A DNA stretch of 64,000 nucleotides from Candidatus Gallipaludibacter merdavium (GTDB lineage Bacteria > Bacteroidota > Bacteroidia > Bacteroidales > Paludibacteraceae): assembly GCA_017694875.1 (NCBI GenBank), contig JADIMG010000004.1:37211-101210 (forward strand), given 5' to 3'. The notes beneath the pieces are model-generated. The model saw only the letters and a program-made list of their open reading frames with translations, made no database searches and had not been told where the DNA came from. Below, one piece after another: positions 17,785-27,471 of the stretch (positions are counted from its first letter, which is position 1; every line of letters begins with the position of its first letter). The position numbers were made by a program, and so were the translations under genes.

Positions 17785-18738
17785 GAGCGAGAGTTCATGG
17801 CTCAATTCTTCTATAGAAGAACAAACTTTTGAATGATTGAGAATCCATTTTCCAGCCGATACCTCCACGGAGGTGTCGGCTTTTTCTTCTCCACAATATC
17901 CCAACCGGGCCAAAGCGCGCACCGTCCAATAGACTCTCATCTTGTCGCCATAGACATGTACAGGCTTATAGGTATCATAACTGACTGAAAAATTGCCATT
18001 GGCGGGATTAAAGAAAAAGGATTGTGAAGCAAAAACCTCTTGAAAGGCCCCGGATAGCACCAAATCTTCCGGCAAGCCACAATACATTCCTTTTTGGGGA
18101 GACATGAGCCACAACTTATCAGCCGTCTGCAAAGCCAAATCCAATTCATGGGTGGAAAGCACAACCGCCTTACCCGTTTCATGGGCCAACCTTCTTAAAA
18201 GCAACATCGTATCGACCCTATTGGGCAAATCCAAATGAGCCGTAGGCTCATCCAACAAAATAAGTGGGGTGTCTTGTGCCAAAGCACGAGCAATCATAAT
18301 ACGCTGACGTTCGCCATCCGAGAGCTCTGAAATGCGGCTGAAAGTCTTATGCTGTAATTTAACCTGCAGCAAAGCCCGCTGAATAAAATGCTTATCCTCC
18401 TCAGACAGATTACCCAGCCAACTGCTATAAGGATAACGCCCTAACGCAATGACATCATAGACAGTCATGTTTTTCGCTTCTACCGGATCAGTCAGCACCA
18501 ATGCGAACAACTTAGCCTTCTGCTGCGAAGACAAGTCGTCTAAAGACTGCCCCTGCAAAAGGACCTTACCAGCCAAAGAGGGCTGAAGACCAGCCAAGGT
18601 CCTCAATAAAGTGGATTTTCCACATCCGTTTGTACCCAACATGCAAATCAAGTCACCATTTTCGACAACCAGATTCAAATTAGACTGAACAATATAATTT
18701 CTGTATCCAATAGAAAGATTTTCTGTAGTAACAAGCAT
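17764..18738 (-). CDS. ABC transporter ATP-binding protein (FepC/BtuD type)
   Basis: A 324-residue ATPase with Walker A LGTNGCGKST at about residue 34, Q-loop region, signature LSDGERQR near 140, Walker B LILLDEPT and the H-loop in LSTHELD. The arrangement and the length of the ATPase core (about 250 residues) resemble the subunits that drive iron-siderophore and cobalamin importers; residues after 250 form an extra C-terminal domain of unknown role. No permease or binding protein is adjacent, so it is an orphan subunit whose partners are elsewhere. It overlaps the FadL-like gene tail to tail. Confidence 0.85.
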   Translation of the reverse strand: MLVTTENLSIGYRNYIVQSNLNLVVENGDLICMLGTNGCGKSTLLRTLAGLQPSLAGKVLLQGQSLDDLSSQQKAKLFALVLTDPVEAKNMTVYDVIALGRYPYSSWLGNLSEEDKHFIQRALLQVKLQHKTFSRISELSDGERQRIMIARALAQDTPLILLDEPTAHLDLPNRVDTMLLLRRLAHETGKAVVLSTHELDLALQTADKLWLMSPQKGMYCGLPEDLVLSGAFQEVFASQSFFFNPANGNFSVSYDTYKPVHVYGDKMRVYWTVRALARLGYCGEEKADTSVEVSAGKWILNHSKVCSSIEELSHELSLLKFKTE

Positions 18739-18921
18739 AAGGTGCCCGAAAAAGAATTAACCGAACAAAAGTAAGCAAAAGTTATGAAGTAGCCATCCTT
18801 TGCACACTATTAAAGATTATAATGTAGCCACAACAAAGTATTTAGTAATAATCTTCCAAAACATATCGGCGAACAAGACAATAGTATTCGGTAAAAACAA
18901 ATATAAAATACCATTTTGCGT

Positions 18922-18952
18922 TTGTTACTACGTTCAGCTTTTGCTATCTTTG
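18922..18952 (+). promoter_or_regulatory. glmS promoter
   Basis: TTG at 18922-18924, 20-nt spacer, TATCTTTG at 18945-18952; start codon 42 nt downstream. No glmS ribozyme-like sequence fits in so short a leader. Confidence 0.8.
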
Positions 18953-18993
18953 CACCCTTAATTATAACATAAACTAACTAAACAGAAAGATTT

Positions 18994-20838
18994 ATGTGTG
19001 GAATTGTCGGATATATCGGGTATAGAGATGCTTACCCCATTCTAATCAAAGGATTACACCGTTTGGAATATAGAGGATATGACAGTGCCGGCGTAGCTTT
19101 AATCAACGAAAAAAACGAATTGAACGTATATAAGGCCAAAGGGAAAGTGGCTGATTTGGAACGTGCCGTAGAATCAAAAGACGTAAGCGGTCACATAGGT
19201 ATTGCCCATACACGTTGGGCAACCCATGGTGAGCCCAGCGAAGTCAACGCCCACCCACACTACTCCCAATCAGGAGATTTGGCTATAATCCATAATGGTA
19301 TCATTGAAAACTATGCCATCATCAAACAATCATTGCTGGAGGCTGGATATACCTTCAAGAGCGAAACAGACACCGAAGTTCTGGTTCAACTGATTGACTA
19401 TATCAAAACCAGCAATGGCACTGATTTGCAGACATCTGTACAATTGGCATTAAACCAAGTTATCGGAGCATACGCCATTGCCGTTCTGGACAGAACCCAA
19501 CCCGACACGATTATAGCTGCCCGCAAAGGTAGTCCTCTGGTAATCGGTATAGGTGAAGGCGAATATTTTCTGGCCTCTGACGCTACCCCTATTGTTGAAT
19601 ATACAGACAAGGTGGTATATGTAGGCGAAGAAGAAATCGTTTGCTTGCAACGCAACAAGGAATTGCGTATCAAAACCATCAGCAATGTTGAGAAAACACC
19701 GGTCATCAAAAAATTGGAAATGACTTTGAGCCAACTGGAAAAGGGAGGTTATCCTCATTTTATGCTCAAAGAAATATTTGAACAGCCAACTACCCTGGCA
19801 ACCAGTATGAAGGGACGTGTCAATGTAGATAACAACAATGTGACATTGGCTGGATTTATTGACAACAAGGAAAAGTTTCTCCGGGCAAAACGCATTATCA
19901 TTACCGCCTGCGGTACTTCATGGCATGCCGGACAAATAGGCATGTATGCCATTGAAGAATTTGCACGCATACCGGTTGAGGTGGAATATTCATCTGAATT
20001 CCGTTACCGCAAACCAGTCATCACCGAAGACGACATAGTAATTGCCATTTCCCAATCAGGCGAAACGGCAGATACGTTGGCAGCCATAGAATTAGCCAAA
20101 TCACAAGGAGCCTTCATATTTGGTATCTGCAATGTAGTCGGTGCATCCATTCCACGTGCTGCCCATTCCGGTTGCTATACCCATGTTGGTCCTGAAATCG
20201 GTGTTGCCTCTACCAAGGCTTTTACAGCACAAGTAACCGTACTGATTATGCTTGCCCTCATGATAGGCAAAGAGAAAGGCACGTTGAAAAAGGAAGACTA
20301 TCTAAGGATTGTCGGGGAATTGGGACATATCCCCCAAAAGATATCCGAACTGCTCAAACAGAATGACAGCATAGCAGAATTTGCCAAAACATTTACCTAT
20401 GCACAAAACTTCATCTATTTGGGACGCGGCTATAATTATCCGGTGGCCTTGGAAGGAGCCTTAAAGCTGAAAGAAATTTCCTATATCCATGCAGAAGGTT
20501 ATCCTGCTGCCGAAATGAAACATGGCCCCATCGCTTTAATCAGCCACGAGATGCCGGTTGTTGTGATTGCCCCACAATGTGGTACCTATGAAAAGGTCGT
20601 AAGCAATATACAAGAAATCAAGGCACGCCATGGGCGCATTATTTCCATTGTCACCAAAGGTGACGAGATTGTCAGAAAGCTGTCTGACTATGTCATAGAA
20701 ATACCCGAAACAGAAGAATGCCTGGTACCATTACTTGCTGTGATTCCATTGCAATTATTGGCTTACCATATTGCCGTGGTAAAAGGTTGTGATGTGGACC
20801 AGCCCCGTAATCTTGCCAAATCAGTAACCGTGGAGTAA
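18994..20838 (+). CDS. glmS: Glutamine--fructose-6-phosphate aminotransferase (isomerizing)
   Basis: A 614-residue enzyme making glucosamine-6-phosphate from fructose-6-phosphate and glutamine, the first step towards UDP-GlcNAc for peptidoglycan and LPS. The N-terminal class II amidotransferase domain begins MCGIVGYIG, with Cys2 as nucleophile; two SIS sugar-isomerase domains follow (SQSGETADT near residue 350, and a second near 480); it ends with the conserved PRNLAKSVTVE. Complete and of the normal length. Single gene with its own promoter and terminator hairpin. Confidence 0.97.
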   Translation: MCGIVGYIGYRDAYPILIKGLHRLEYRGYDSAGVALINEKNELNVYKAKGKVADLERAVESKDVSGHIGIAHTRWATHGEPSEVNAHPHYSQSGDLAIIHNGIIENYAIIKQSLLEAGYTFKSETDTEVLVQLIDYIKTSNGTDLQTSVQLALNQVIGAYAIAVLDRTQPDTIIAARKGSPLVIGIGEGEYFLASDATPIVEYTDKVVYVGEEEIVCLQRNKELRIKTISNVEKTPVIKKLEMTLSQLEKGGYPHFMLKEIFEQPTTLATSMKGRVNVDNNNVTLAGFIDNKEKFLRAKRIIITACGTSWHAGQIGMYAIEEFARIPVEVEYSSEFRYRKPVITEDDIVIAISQSGETADTLAAIELAKSQGAFIFGICNVVGASIPRAAHSGCYTHVGPEIGVASTKAFTAQVTVLIMLALMIGKEKGTLKKEDYLRIVGELGHIPQKISELLKQNDSIAEFAKTFTYAQNFIYLGRGYNYPVALEGALKLKEISYIHAEGYPAAEMKHGPIALISHEMPVVVIAPQCGTYEKVVSNIQEIKARHGRIISIVTKGDEIVRKLSDYVIEIPETEECLVPLLAVIPLQLLAYHIAVVKGCDVDQPRNLAKSVTVE

Positions 20839-20855
20839 TCCATCAGATTTCATAT

Positions 20856-20900
20856 AGCAACGCCCCTCAAAAGTACAGGAAACTTTTGAGGGGCGTTGCT
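20856..20900. terminator. 19-bp hairpin between glmS and recN
   Basis: The arms 20856-20874 (starts AGCAACGCCCC) and 20882-20900 pair perfectly over 19 bp with a 7-nt loop. It lies between convergent glmS and recN and probably stops both transcripts, although neither side has a clear T-run. Confidence 0.7.
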
Positions 20901-20925
20901 ATTAGCCCCTATTTATCCAAAATCA

Positions 20926-22590
20926 TTATTCCTTAGCGTCCAACAGCATACGGGCATTTTCGAGAGCGGCCTCCGTAATGCTTGCACCACTGAGCATCTG
21001 AGCAATCTCACGAATGCGCTCATCTGGCGTCAATTGCTTGATAAATGTTTCCGTACGCTCTTCGGTATCCTTTTTATACACTTTATAATGCTTATTTCCT
21101 TTTGCTGCAATCTGTGGCAAATGCGTTATAGCCAATACCTGCATGTGCGTTCCCATCTGCTGCATGATGTGTGCAATATTATTGGCTACCTCACCGGACA
21201 CCCCCGTATCAATCTCATCAAAGATGATGGTAGGGAGAGCCTGTTTTTCCGCCAGAAGAGCCTTAAAGCACAGCATCAGCCGGGCAATTTCGCCCCCAGA
21301 AGCCACCTCTGCCACATTACGCAAGGTTTGGTTCTTATTGGCGGCAAAAAGGAAAGTAACCTCATCCATACCACTCTCCTGCGGATGTTCGAGCGGAGAC
21401 AACTGTACCTGAAACTGCGGATGTTGAATGCCTAATGCCCTCAATTGTTCCACCAGACGCAATTCTATAGGTTGGACCGCTTTTTGACGTGTTTCCGACA
21501 AGGCCCGTGCTGCTTGCAGCATCACCTGCCGTGCTTGTTCCATTTGCTTGCGTGCTTCCTCTATTGCCTCATCAGCATTGTCAATGTTCTGCAACTGCCT
21601 GTCATACTGTTCATACAAGGCTATCAATTCACGAGTAGAACGCACGTTATGTTTCTGCATCAAGGTATTCAGCAAATTGTATCTGTCTTGCAGATACTGT
21701 AATTGCTGTGGGTCAAAGTCCATCCTCTCAAAGCGGTCAGCCAAACCGTCAGCCAGGTCTTTCAGCTCTATATAGGCGCTCTCCAAGCGTTCCGCATCAT
21801 TCTGCAGTTCTGCATAATGCGTCACTGTTCTGTTGAGCAGATTGGCCGAAAATTTCATACGTGAAAGAATGCCCTGCTCGTCATTTTCAAACAAATCCAC
21901 AATCTGTGCCAAGGAGGTTTTGATTTCCTCCGTATGCTCCATGATATTCAGTTGGCTTTCCAATTCCATTTCCTCATCAGCCTGCAAATGCGCCTCGTGC
22001 AACTGATTGAATTGAAAACGTATATAATCAGCATCCGTTTTCTGCTTCTCTATAGTTTCACGCAAAGTATTATAGTGACTTTGCGCTTTGCGGAAAGCAT
22101 CATAAGCCGATTTGTACGCCTCTTTCTCTGCCTTATTCTGCGCAAGTGTATCCAGGACATCCAATTGGAAATGATTGGCTCCCAAAAGCAAATTTTCATG
22201 TTGCGAATGAATATCAATCAATTGGGCTGTGAGTTGCTTGAGTTGCGCAAGGGTTACGGGAGTATCGTTTACAAAGCAACGCGATTTGCCATTGGTCGAC
22301 AACTCACGCCTCACTATGCAATGCTGCGGGTCGTAATCCCAATCATTCTCCTGAAACAAATCGTGCAACGGATAAAGGGAGATGTCAAAATCCGCTTCAA
22401 TGACGCATTTCTGTGCCCCTTCTGAAATAGCTTTGCTATCTGCTCTCTGCCCCATGATAAGTCCCAAAGCCCCCAATATGATTGATTTTCCCGAACCCGT
22501 TTCACCCGTAATGGACGAGAAACCCGCATGGAAATCCATCTCTAATGAAGAGATGAGCACATAATTATGAATGGATAAGTGTCGTAACAT
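20926..22590 (-). CDS. recN: DNA repair protein RecN
   Basis: A 554-residue SMC-like ATPase for double-strand break repair. Walker A GETGSGKS lies near residue 30, coiled-coil arms run from about 155 to 380, and the C-terminal half carries VASGGEIARLMLCFKALLAE (signature) followed by TIIFDEIDTGVSG (Walker B). Length is typical. It is the last gene of a minus-strand unit coaBC-DUF4835-recN, separated from DUF4835 by 2 nt; this order is conserved among Bacteroidota. Confidence 0.95.
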   Translation of the reverse strand: MLRHLSIHNYVLISSLEMDFHAGFSSITGETGSGKSIILGALGLIMGQRADSKAISEGAQKCVIEADFDISLYPLHDLFQENDWDYDPQHCIVRRELSTNGKSRCFVNDTPVTLAQLKQLTAQLIDIHSQHENLLLGANHFQLDVLDTLAQNKAEKEAYKSAYDAFRKAQSHYNTLRETIEKQKTDADYIRFQFNQLHEAHLQADEEMELESQLNIMEHTEEIKTSLAQIVDLFENDEQGILSRMKFSANLLNRTVTHYAELQNDAERLESAYIELKDLADGLADRFERMDFDPQQLQYLQDRYNLLNTLMQKHNVRSTRELIALYEQYDRQLQNIDNADEAIEEARKQMEQARQVMLQAARALSETRQKAVQPIELRLVEQLRALGIQHPQFQVQLSPLEHPQESGMDEVTFLFAANKNQTLRNVAEVASGGEIARLMLCFKALLAEKQALPTIIFDEIDTGVSGEVANNIAHIMQQMGTHMQVLAITHLPQIAAKGNKHYKVYKKDTEERTETFIKQLTPDERIREIAQMLSGASITEAALENARMLLDAKE

Positions 22591-22592
22591 GA

Positions 22593-23498
22593 TTATTCAA
22601 GCAATTGATCATACAGTGTATTGCGGGTCGGGTCAACATCCATCAAAATCTCATGCACTGTGTTTTTTTCCGCTTCCGAACCTTTGGAAAAGATGTTCAC
22701 CAATTCATCCCCTTTAGCATCCAAAAAAGCCACAATCGCAATTGCTGAAGGGCGTGCGCGGTTTGCTTCACGGATAACAGGAAGCCCTTCCGCTATTTTT
22801 GCTCTTGCATTCGCCACATTTGCCACCATTTCATCAAGCGCCAAGCGGTGATAGTCATACAAAAAAGAGCGATAAGACTTAAACGCCTCATCCATCAGAT
22901 TGTTAATCAATGCATAGCGGTTTTTCGTATCGCTGAAAGATTTCCATCCTGCCGCTTCCGATTCGTCAAGCGAAGCACTTTGGGCAGCCAAAGCTATATC
23001 CTCCGCTTTCTGGAAATAAGGCGTTCCACCCAAACGTGAATAGGTATCCATGTCGTAGCCGATAATCAGATAAATGTAATAGGCCAACATGGCGGTCAGA
23101 TTGGTGGTAAACACATTGTCCTGATATTCCAGCTGCTCAAATTCCGTGTAGGAAAACGTGAAATGCTCATCTCGGAAATTGAGTATCGGCGATGAATAAG
23201 ACGTGTTATAAACCGGACGACGGGATTGGACCTGCAAGGTACCCACCATGATATTATCGCTATAGGATGACAGAATAATGGTCATATTGCAATCAATCTT
23301 CTCCTGATTGGCAAAAGTCATATCTGTCCACCGACGGTTGTTGACAAAATCATTTATTGATTGTTGCAGCGTACTGAACACAGAAGTGTTGGTTCCTTGT
23401 ATCTGGTCAGAATTGATTTGGACATTGCAATTCAACTCTTGCGCCTTCATCCATCCCATGGTGCCCAACACGAACAATAATAGGCAAATTCTTTTCAT
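22593..23498 (-). CDS. DUF4835 family periplasmic protein
   Basis: A 301-residue exported protein with signal peptide MKRICLLLFVLGTMGWMKAQ and the family opening ELNCNVQINSDQIQGTN. The family is found only in Bacteroidota and is normally encoded between coaBC and recN, as here. I recall some databases naming it PorD, linked to type IX secretion, but no other type IX component is in this window and the role is not established from the sequence. It starts 6 nt after coaBC ends, so translation is probably coupled. Confidence 0.85.
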   Translation of the reverse strand: MKRICLLLFVLGTMGWMKAQELNCNVQINSDQIQGTNTSVFSTLQQSINDFVNNRRWTDMTFANQEKIDCNMTIILSSYSDNIMVGTLQVQSRRPVYNTSYSSPILNFRDEHFTFSYTEFEQLEYQDNVFTTNLTAMLAYYIYLIIGYDMDTYSRLGGTPYFQKAEDIALAAQSASLDESEAAGWKSFSDTKNRYALINNLMDEAFKSYRSFLYDYHRLALDEMVANVANARAKIAEGLPVIREANRARPSAIAIVAFLDAKGDELVNIFSKGSEAEKNTVHEILMDVDPTRNTLYDQLLE

Positions 23499-23504
23499 AG
23501 TCCT

Positions 23505-24701
23505 TTAGTGTAAACAAGTTGACAAATGCGCTACAATGTCTTCCGCCACCTCTGATTTCGGCTTCAGCGGAAATTCTTTCATTGAGCCGTTTTTATTGAT
23601 AATGGTAATCTTGTTCGTATCATATCCGAAGCAAGCGTCTTTGTCGCGCAAGGAATTGAGCACGATAAAATCAAAATTCTTCCGTTCCAATTTCGATTGC
23701 GCATTGGCTTGCTCGTCATTGGTTTCCAAAGCAAATCCCACCAAGACTTGCTTGTCCGTTTTCATCCTTCCCAATGCGGCAGCAATGTCGGAAGTCGGTT
23801 TCAAACGAAACATCCAATCGTCCTTGCCCCGTTTCAACTTTTGGTCAGCAGTAGTTTCTGGGGTAAAATCGGCTACCGCCGCACAAAGCACAGCTGCATC
23901 TTGATGCGGATAGGCCTCTGTGGCTGCCTCAAACATTTGTTGTGCTGATTCCACATCTATCCGTGTAATGGACGGATGCACCGTTGTCTGTCGCATTGGT
24001 CCGGCAATCAGTGTTACCCGCGCTCCATGTTGCGCGCACACTTCAGCAATGGCACACCCCATCTTGCCGGAAGAATAGTTTCCGATGAAACGGACTGGGT
24101 CAATTTTCTCATAGGTAGGTCCGGCAGTTACCAGAATATGTTTTCCTGACAGATATTGCTCCATAAACAATTCCGTTGCCTGCCTTACAATAGCATGAAG
24201 TTCCGGCATCCGTCCCTTGGCCACCACCCCACAAGCCAACTCGCCGGATTCGGGCTGCATGACACACACAGCTCTTTCCGTCAATGTTTGAATATTGTGC
24301 TGCGTTGCGGGATGCTCATACATATGAACATTCATGGCAGGCACCACCAGCACTTTTCCTGTAAAAGCCAAATAGGTAGTAGACAAAGCGTCATCTGCTA
24401 TCCCTTGAGCCATTTTCGCTATGATATTGGCTGTAGCCGGTGCCACAATCATCATATCCGCCCAGTCAGCCAAGGCAATGTGTTCCGTATGATATTCTGC
24501 AGGACCCTGAAACATGTCCACATATACTTTATGGTGCGTGAGTGTTTCAAGGGTAAAAGCTGTAACAAACTGGAGCGCACTCTCCGTGCACACCACTTTC
24601 ACCTCCGCTCCCGCCTTTATGAGCAAACGGGCCAATTCCGGCGTTTTGTAAGCCGCAATTCCCCCCGAAATACCCAATATGATTTTCTTTCCTTGTAACA
24701 T
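23505..24701 (-). CDS. coaBC: Bifunctional phosphopantothenoylcysteine decarboxylase/phosphopantothenate--cysteine ligase
   Basis: A 398-residue coenzyme A biosynthesis enzyme. The N-terminal flavoprotein CoaC domain (about 1-180) opens MLQGKKIILGISGGIAAYKT, with the catalytic-His region EHIALADWADMMIVAPATAN near 70-90 and the substrate-clamp PAMNVHMYEHPATQ near 120. The C-terminal CoaB domain (about 188-398) has HILVTAGPTYEKIDPVRFI and GNYSSGKMG. It ligates cysteine to 4'-phosphopantothenate and decarboxylates the product. First gene of the minus-strand unit; the accessory island begins immediately upstream of its promoter. Confidence 0.95.
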   Translation of the reverse strand: MLQGKKIILGISGGIAAYKTPELARLLIKAGAEVKVVCTESALQFVTAFTLETLTHHKVYVDMFQGPAEYHTEHIALADWADMMIVAPATANIIAKMAQGIADDALSTTYLAFTGKVLVVPAMNVHMYEHPATQHNIQTLTERAVCVMQPESGELACGVVAKGRMPELHAIVRQATELFMEQYLSGKHILVTAGPTYEKIDPVRFIGNYSSGKMGCAIAEVCAQHGARVTLIAGPMRQTTVHPSITRIDVESAQQMFEAATEAYPHQDAAVLCAAVADFTPETTADQKLKRGKDDWMFRLKPTSDIAAALGRMKTDKQVLVGFALETNDEQANAQSKLERKNFDFIVLNSLRDKDACFGYDTNKITIINKNGSMKEFPLKPKSEVAEDIVAHLSTCLH

Positions 24702-24730
24702 AAGTTTCGTAAAGGTAGAGTTTGATTGAG

Positions 24731-24738
24731 CAAAGGTA
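24731..24738 (-). promoter_or_regulatory. -7 box for coaBC
   Basis: TACCTTTG on the minus strand 30 nt upstream of the coaBC start. The 350 nt beyond it, up to the WYL promoter, are AT-rich and show no gene; this is where the left edge of the island must lie, but no attachment site or tRNA was seen. Confidence 0.55.
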
Positions 24739-25102
24739 CTATTTTTTTGTGAAGTATAGTAAAGAATATTATTGACAACCTGCTATCTTTTGAAATAGTC
24801 TTGTATCAAATCCATTCAAAAATAATTGAATCTAACCACACACTTTACTATTTGGACATTGTTTTGTATTAACTAACTAACATTAAATTAGCTACTCAGC
24901 AATTATAAAAAAGAATCATTATTTTTGTAGCATAAAGGAATAAGAGTAACAATGGAAAACATATCACATAAACTCCGTCTTTGACGTGTCAGTAAAACAC
25001 TAGCTTGCTCATAATTGCAGACTTATTGGAAGTTGAATTTAGGAACTGATAATTTGTGAGTACAATGTTTATTTTCTATCATAAACATGACTCTAAACAG
25101 TA

Positions 25103-25136
25103 CGAACATTGTGTTCGCAAACTATGTTTAGCTTTG
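25103..25136 (+). promoter_or_regulatory. WYL-gene promoter with operator copy 1
   Basis: The near-palindrome CGAACATTGTGTTCG (25103-25117) is followed after exactly 11 nt by the -7 box TAGCTTTG (25129-25136). The operator covers the -33 position. The same arrangement recurs at 26179 and 29201. Its place in front of the regulator suggests autoregulation. Confidence 0.75.
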
Positions 25137-25152
25137 CAAAAACATTTAAAAT

Positions 25153-26187
25153 ATGCCGACAAACAAGAACGCCTTAACAAGATACAAATATCTTGATGAA
25201 ATGCTGTCCGACAGACATCATTTTTATGACATTCATGACCTTACAGAAAAATGCAATGAGAAACTTATTGATGCAGGATTCCCTGTAGTATCACAACGTT
25301 GCATTGAAAAGGACATAAACTATTTAGAATCCGACCCATTTTATGCTACAATAGAACGCTATAGAATTAATGACCGTCGGTGTATTAGGTATGAAGACCC
25401 ATCTTTTACCATCTTTAGGAAAGAATTAAGTGAGGAAGAAAACAACTTAATATCAGAAATTCTTAATACAATAGGACAATTCGATGGCTTAGCTCATTTT
25501 GAATGGCTTGATCGTTTCAAAATCGGACTTGATTTGAAGAAACGTCCCCGAATTATTAGTTTTAGCAACAATCCATACCTACAAAACTCCAACTTATTAG
25601 GTATATTGTTTGACAACATTTCAAATCAAGTTGTCATAAATCTCAAATATCATACCTTTGCAGATAAGGAAATAAAAGAAATAATTTTCCATCCTTATCT
25701 ACTCAAACAGTATAATAATAGATGGTTCCTAATTGGTGCAGAAAATGAAGATAATAAGATCCTAAATTTTGCACTTGATAGAATCGATAATGTAGTTCCA
25801 ATTCCAGGTCATAAATATAGACAATGCAAAGAAGATTTGTCCGAACGTTTTGACAACATTATTGGTGTGACTCTCTACGAAAATAGGAAAATTGAACGTA
25901 TATTCTTTTGGGTTAGCGAATACTCCAAAGACTACGTAGAAACAAAACCAATACACGAGTCACAACGCAAATATAAAGGTAAAAATGAAGATGAATTTCG
26001 TAGAAAATATCCACACCTAAATGCTGGAGCATACTTTTCAATAGATTGTATTCCAAATTATGAATTAATACGTGAACTTTGTTCTTTCGGCAAAGATTTG
26101 TTAGTTATAGAACCAAGATCAATTCAAGACGATGTTTATAATCGAATAAAATCAATGCTTGCCAATTATTCCTTAGTACGAACATAG
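25153..26187 (+). CDS. WYL-domain transcriptional regulator
   Basis: A 344-residue regulator with an N-terminal winged helix (about 1-75, with SQRCIEKDINYLES resembling the recognition region), a WYL domain (about 150-235, with HPYLLKQYNNRWFLIGA carrying the Tyr-Leu and Arg-Trp landmarks), and a C-terminal WCX-like domain. WYL proteins bind nucleic acids or nucleotides as ligands and often control anti-phage islands. It heads the island, has its own operator, and its stop codon sits 6 nt from the second operator copy, so it very probably controls itself and the downstream genes. Whether it represses or activates is not known; an operator over the -33 element favours repression. Confidence 0.85.
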   Translation: MPTNKNALTRYKYLDEMLSDRHHFYDIHDLTEKCNEKLIDAGFPVVSQRCIEKDINYLESDPFYATIERYRINDRRCIRYEDPSFTIFRKELSEEENNLISEILNTIGQFDGLAHFEWLDRFKIGLDLKKRPRIISFSNNPYLQNSNLLGILFDNISNQVVINLKYHTFADKEIKEIIFHPYLLKQYNNRWFLIGAENEDNKILNFALDRIDNVVPIPGHKYRQCKEDLSERFDNIIGVTLYENRKIERIFFWVSEYSKDYVETKPIHESQRKYKGKNEDEFRRKYPHLNAGAYFSIDCIPNYELIRELCSFGKDLLVIEPRSIQDDVYNRIKSMLANYSLVRT

Positions 26188-26212
26188 AGTTCGTTATACG
26201 CTTCTATCTTTG
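26179..26212 (+). promoter_or_regulatory. HAD-PRTase-DprA operon promoter with operator copy 2
   Basis: CGAACATAGAGTTCG (26179-26193), an 11-nt spacer, and TATCTTTG (26205-26212). The first bases overlap the last codons of the WYL gene. Geometry is identical to copies 1 and 3. Confidence 0.78.
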
Positions 26213-26237
26213 CTGCAGAAATAATAAAACAAGCATT

Positions 26238-26789
26238 ATGAAACCCCAGAAATTTAATAACGTTTTTGTTTTCGACATGGACAACACATTAATTAAAACG
26301 AATAAAGCCAACAACCTTGCCTATGCCGAGGCTATAAATTTGATACTGGGTGTTAAATATGACATTGACCATAACGAGAGATTTACAAGAAACAAGCTAA
26401 TGGCAATATTTCCAGATTTAGCAGAAACACAATTTAGTAAAATAGTTGCTTACAAAGAAAGATGTTTTGAATCGTACTTTAAAGAAACCGAGTTGAACCA
26501 AAATTTATTCAAACTTCTAAAACTTCTCCACTATGAGGGCCTTTACACAATTCTATTAACAAATAGTCATTCAGAAAGAGCAATCAGCCTATGCAGCTAT
26601 TACAATCTCACGAAATATTTTGTCAAGCGTTTTTTTTACGAGGATTGCCTTGGCTACAAATACACTTTTCTTGAATCCCAGGGATACAATTTACAGAACG
26701 TTGTGTTATATGAAAATGAAGAAGATTCTGCCTTAGAAGCGATTGCAAACGGAATCAATTTAGAAAAAATCATCAAAGTGGAATTTTGA
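26238..26789 (+). CDS. HAD family hydrolase
   Basis: A 183-residue haloacid-dehalogenase fold enzyme. Motif I is VFDMDNTLIK (nucleophile Asp in DMDNT) near residue 13, motif II is ILLTNSHSE near 105, a lysine lies in the KRFFYEDCLGYK stretch, and motif IV is degenerate as LYENEEDSA, where acidic residues could still hold Mg2+. The likely reaction is hydrolysis of a phosphate from a small metabolite or nucleotide; the substrate is unknown. First gene of the operator-controlled operon; its stop overlaps or abuts the next start. Its company with a phosphoribosyltransferase suggests nucleotide chemistry. Confidence 0.8.
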   Translation: MKPQKFNNVFVFDMDNTLIKTNKANNLAYAEAINLILGVKYDIDHNERFTRNKLMAIFPDLAETQFSKIVAYKERCFESYFKETELNQNLFKLLKLLHYEGLYTILLTNSHSERAISLCSYYNLTKYFVKRFFYEDCLGYKYTFLESQGYNLQNVVLYENEEDSALEAIANGINLEKIIKVEF

Positions 26790-26794
26790 AAAGT

Positions 26795-27457
26795 ATGGAA
26801 CAATTTGTAATTTTGTCAGAAACTAGTCTTTGCCGTAAAAAAGAAGGTAATTTTGAGAAAGCCCTCCAACAGGACATTATAGCTTTTTATCACAGCAATT
26901 ATCAAGGTGGTGGCAAATGGCGTATATCAGGTACTATTGAGAATCTTATCTGCACTTTCAAAAATGATATCACACCGTACCCAGCGCAAATTTTAAGTAA
27001 TGCAGTGAAAAAACTTGCACAAATTCTCAATTTTGACTTACCTGAGATTCTACGCTTAAGTGGAAAACAAAATCTTCGTGTTTGCGTTATTCCTAGAGCA
27101 AAGCGTGAAAATTCATATAGCCCTAATCAATTATTATTAAGAGCTACAATCCAATACGTAGTACAACGTTTGAAAGGTTTGGTTGATGGTACACATGATA
27201 TTATTAGGCACACAGATACATCGACAACACATTTGGCTCGCAGTGGTAATGGAGGTTTAGGAGAACTTCCATATGTGGGCATAACTAAAGACACGTGTAA
27301 CATTTCAGATGATATTATAGGGCAAGACATCTTACTTATTGACGATCTTTATACAAAGACTGTCAATATCGATGAAGATTGCATCCAAGCCTTACTGGAT
27401 AAGGGGGCGAAAAGTGTTATCTTCTACTCAATCGGAAAGACTTTATCAAGATATTAA
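26795..27457 (+). CDS. Phosphoribosyltransferase-like protein
   Basis: A 220-residue protein with a type I PRTase fold. The PRPP-loop region is DILLIDDLYTKTVNIDEDC near residues 180-198: the two Asp residues are present but the usual Thr-Gly turn is replaced by Lys-Thr, so activity may be altered. ATG at 26795 is chosen; an in-frame TTG at 26786 overlapping the HAD stop is possible. PRTases occur as retron-associated proteins (type III retrons in published schemes, as I recall) and alongside DprA-like proteins in defence islands. It sits between the HAD and DprA-like genes. Confidence 0.75.
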   Translation: MEQFVILSETSLCRKKEGNFEKALQQDIIAFYHSNYQGGGKWRISGTIENLICTFKNDITPYPAQILSNAVKKLAQILNFDLPEILRLSGKQNLRVCVIPRAKRENSYSPNQLLLRATIQYVVQRLKGLVDGTHDIIRHTDTSTTHLARSGNGGLGELPYVGITKDTCNISDDIIGQDILLIDDLYTKTVNIDEDCIQALLDKGAKSVIFYSIGKTLSRY

Positions 27458-27471
27458 ATACAAAAGTGTAT

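Noticed and set aside
18953..18993. glmS ribozyme in front of glmS
   Set aside because: The leader is only about 35 nt after the promoter and lacks the ribozyme core; this ribozyme class is typical of Firmicutes.
20896..21435. 179-residue plus-strand open frame
   Set aside because: Antisense to recN; no signal or domain.
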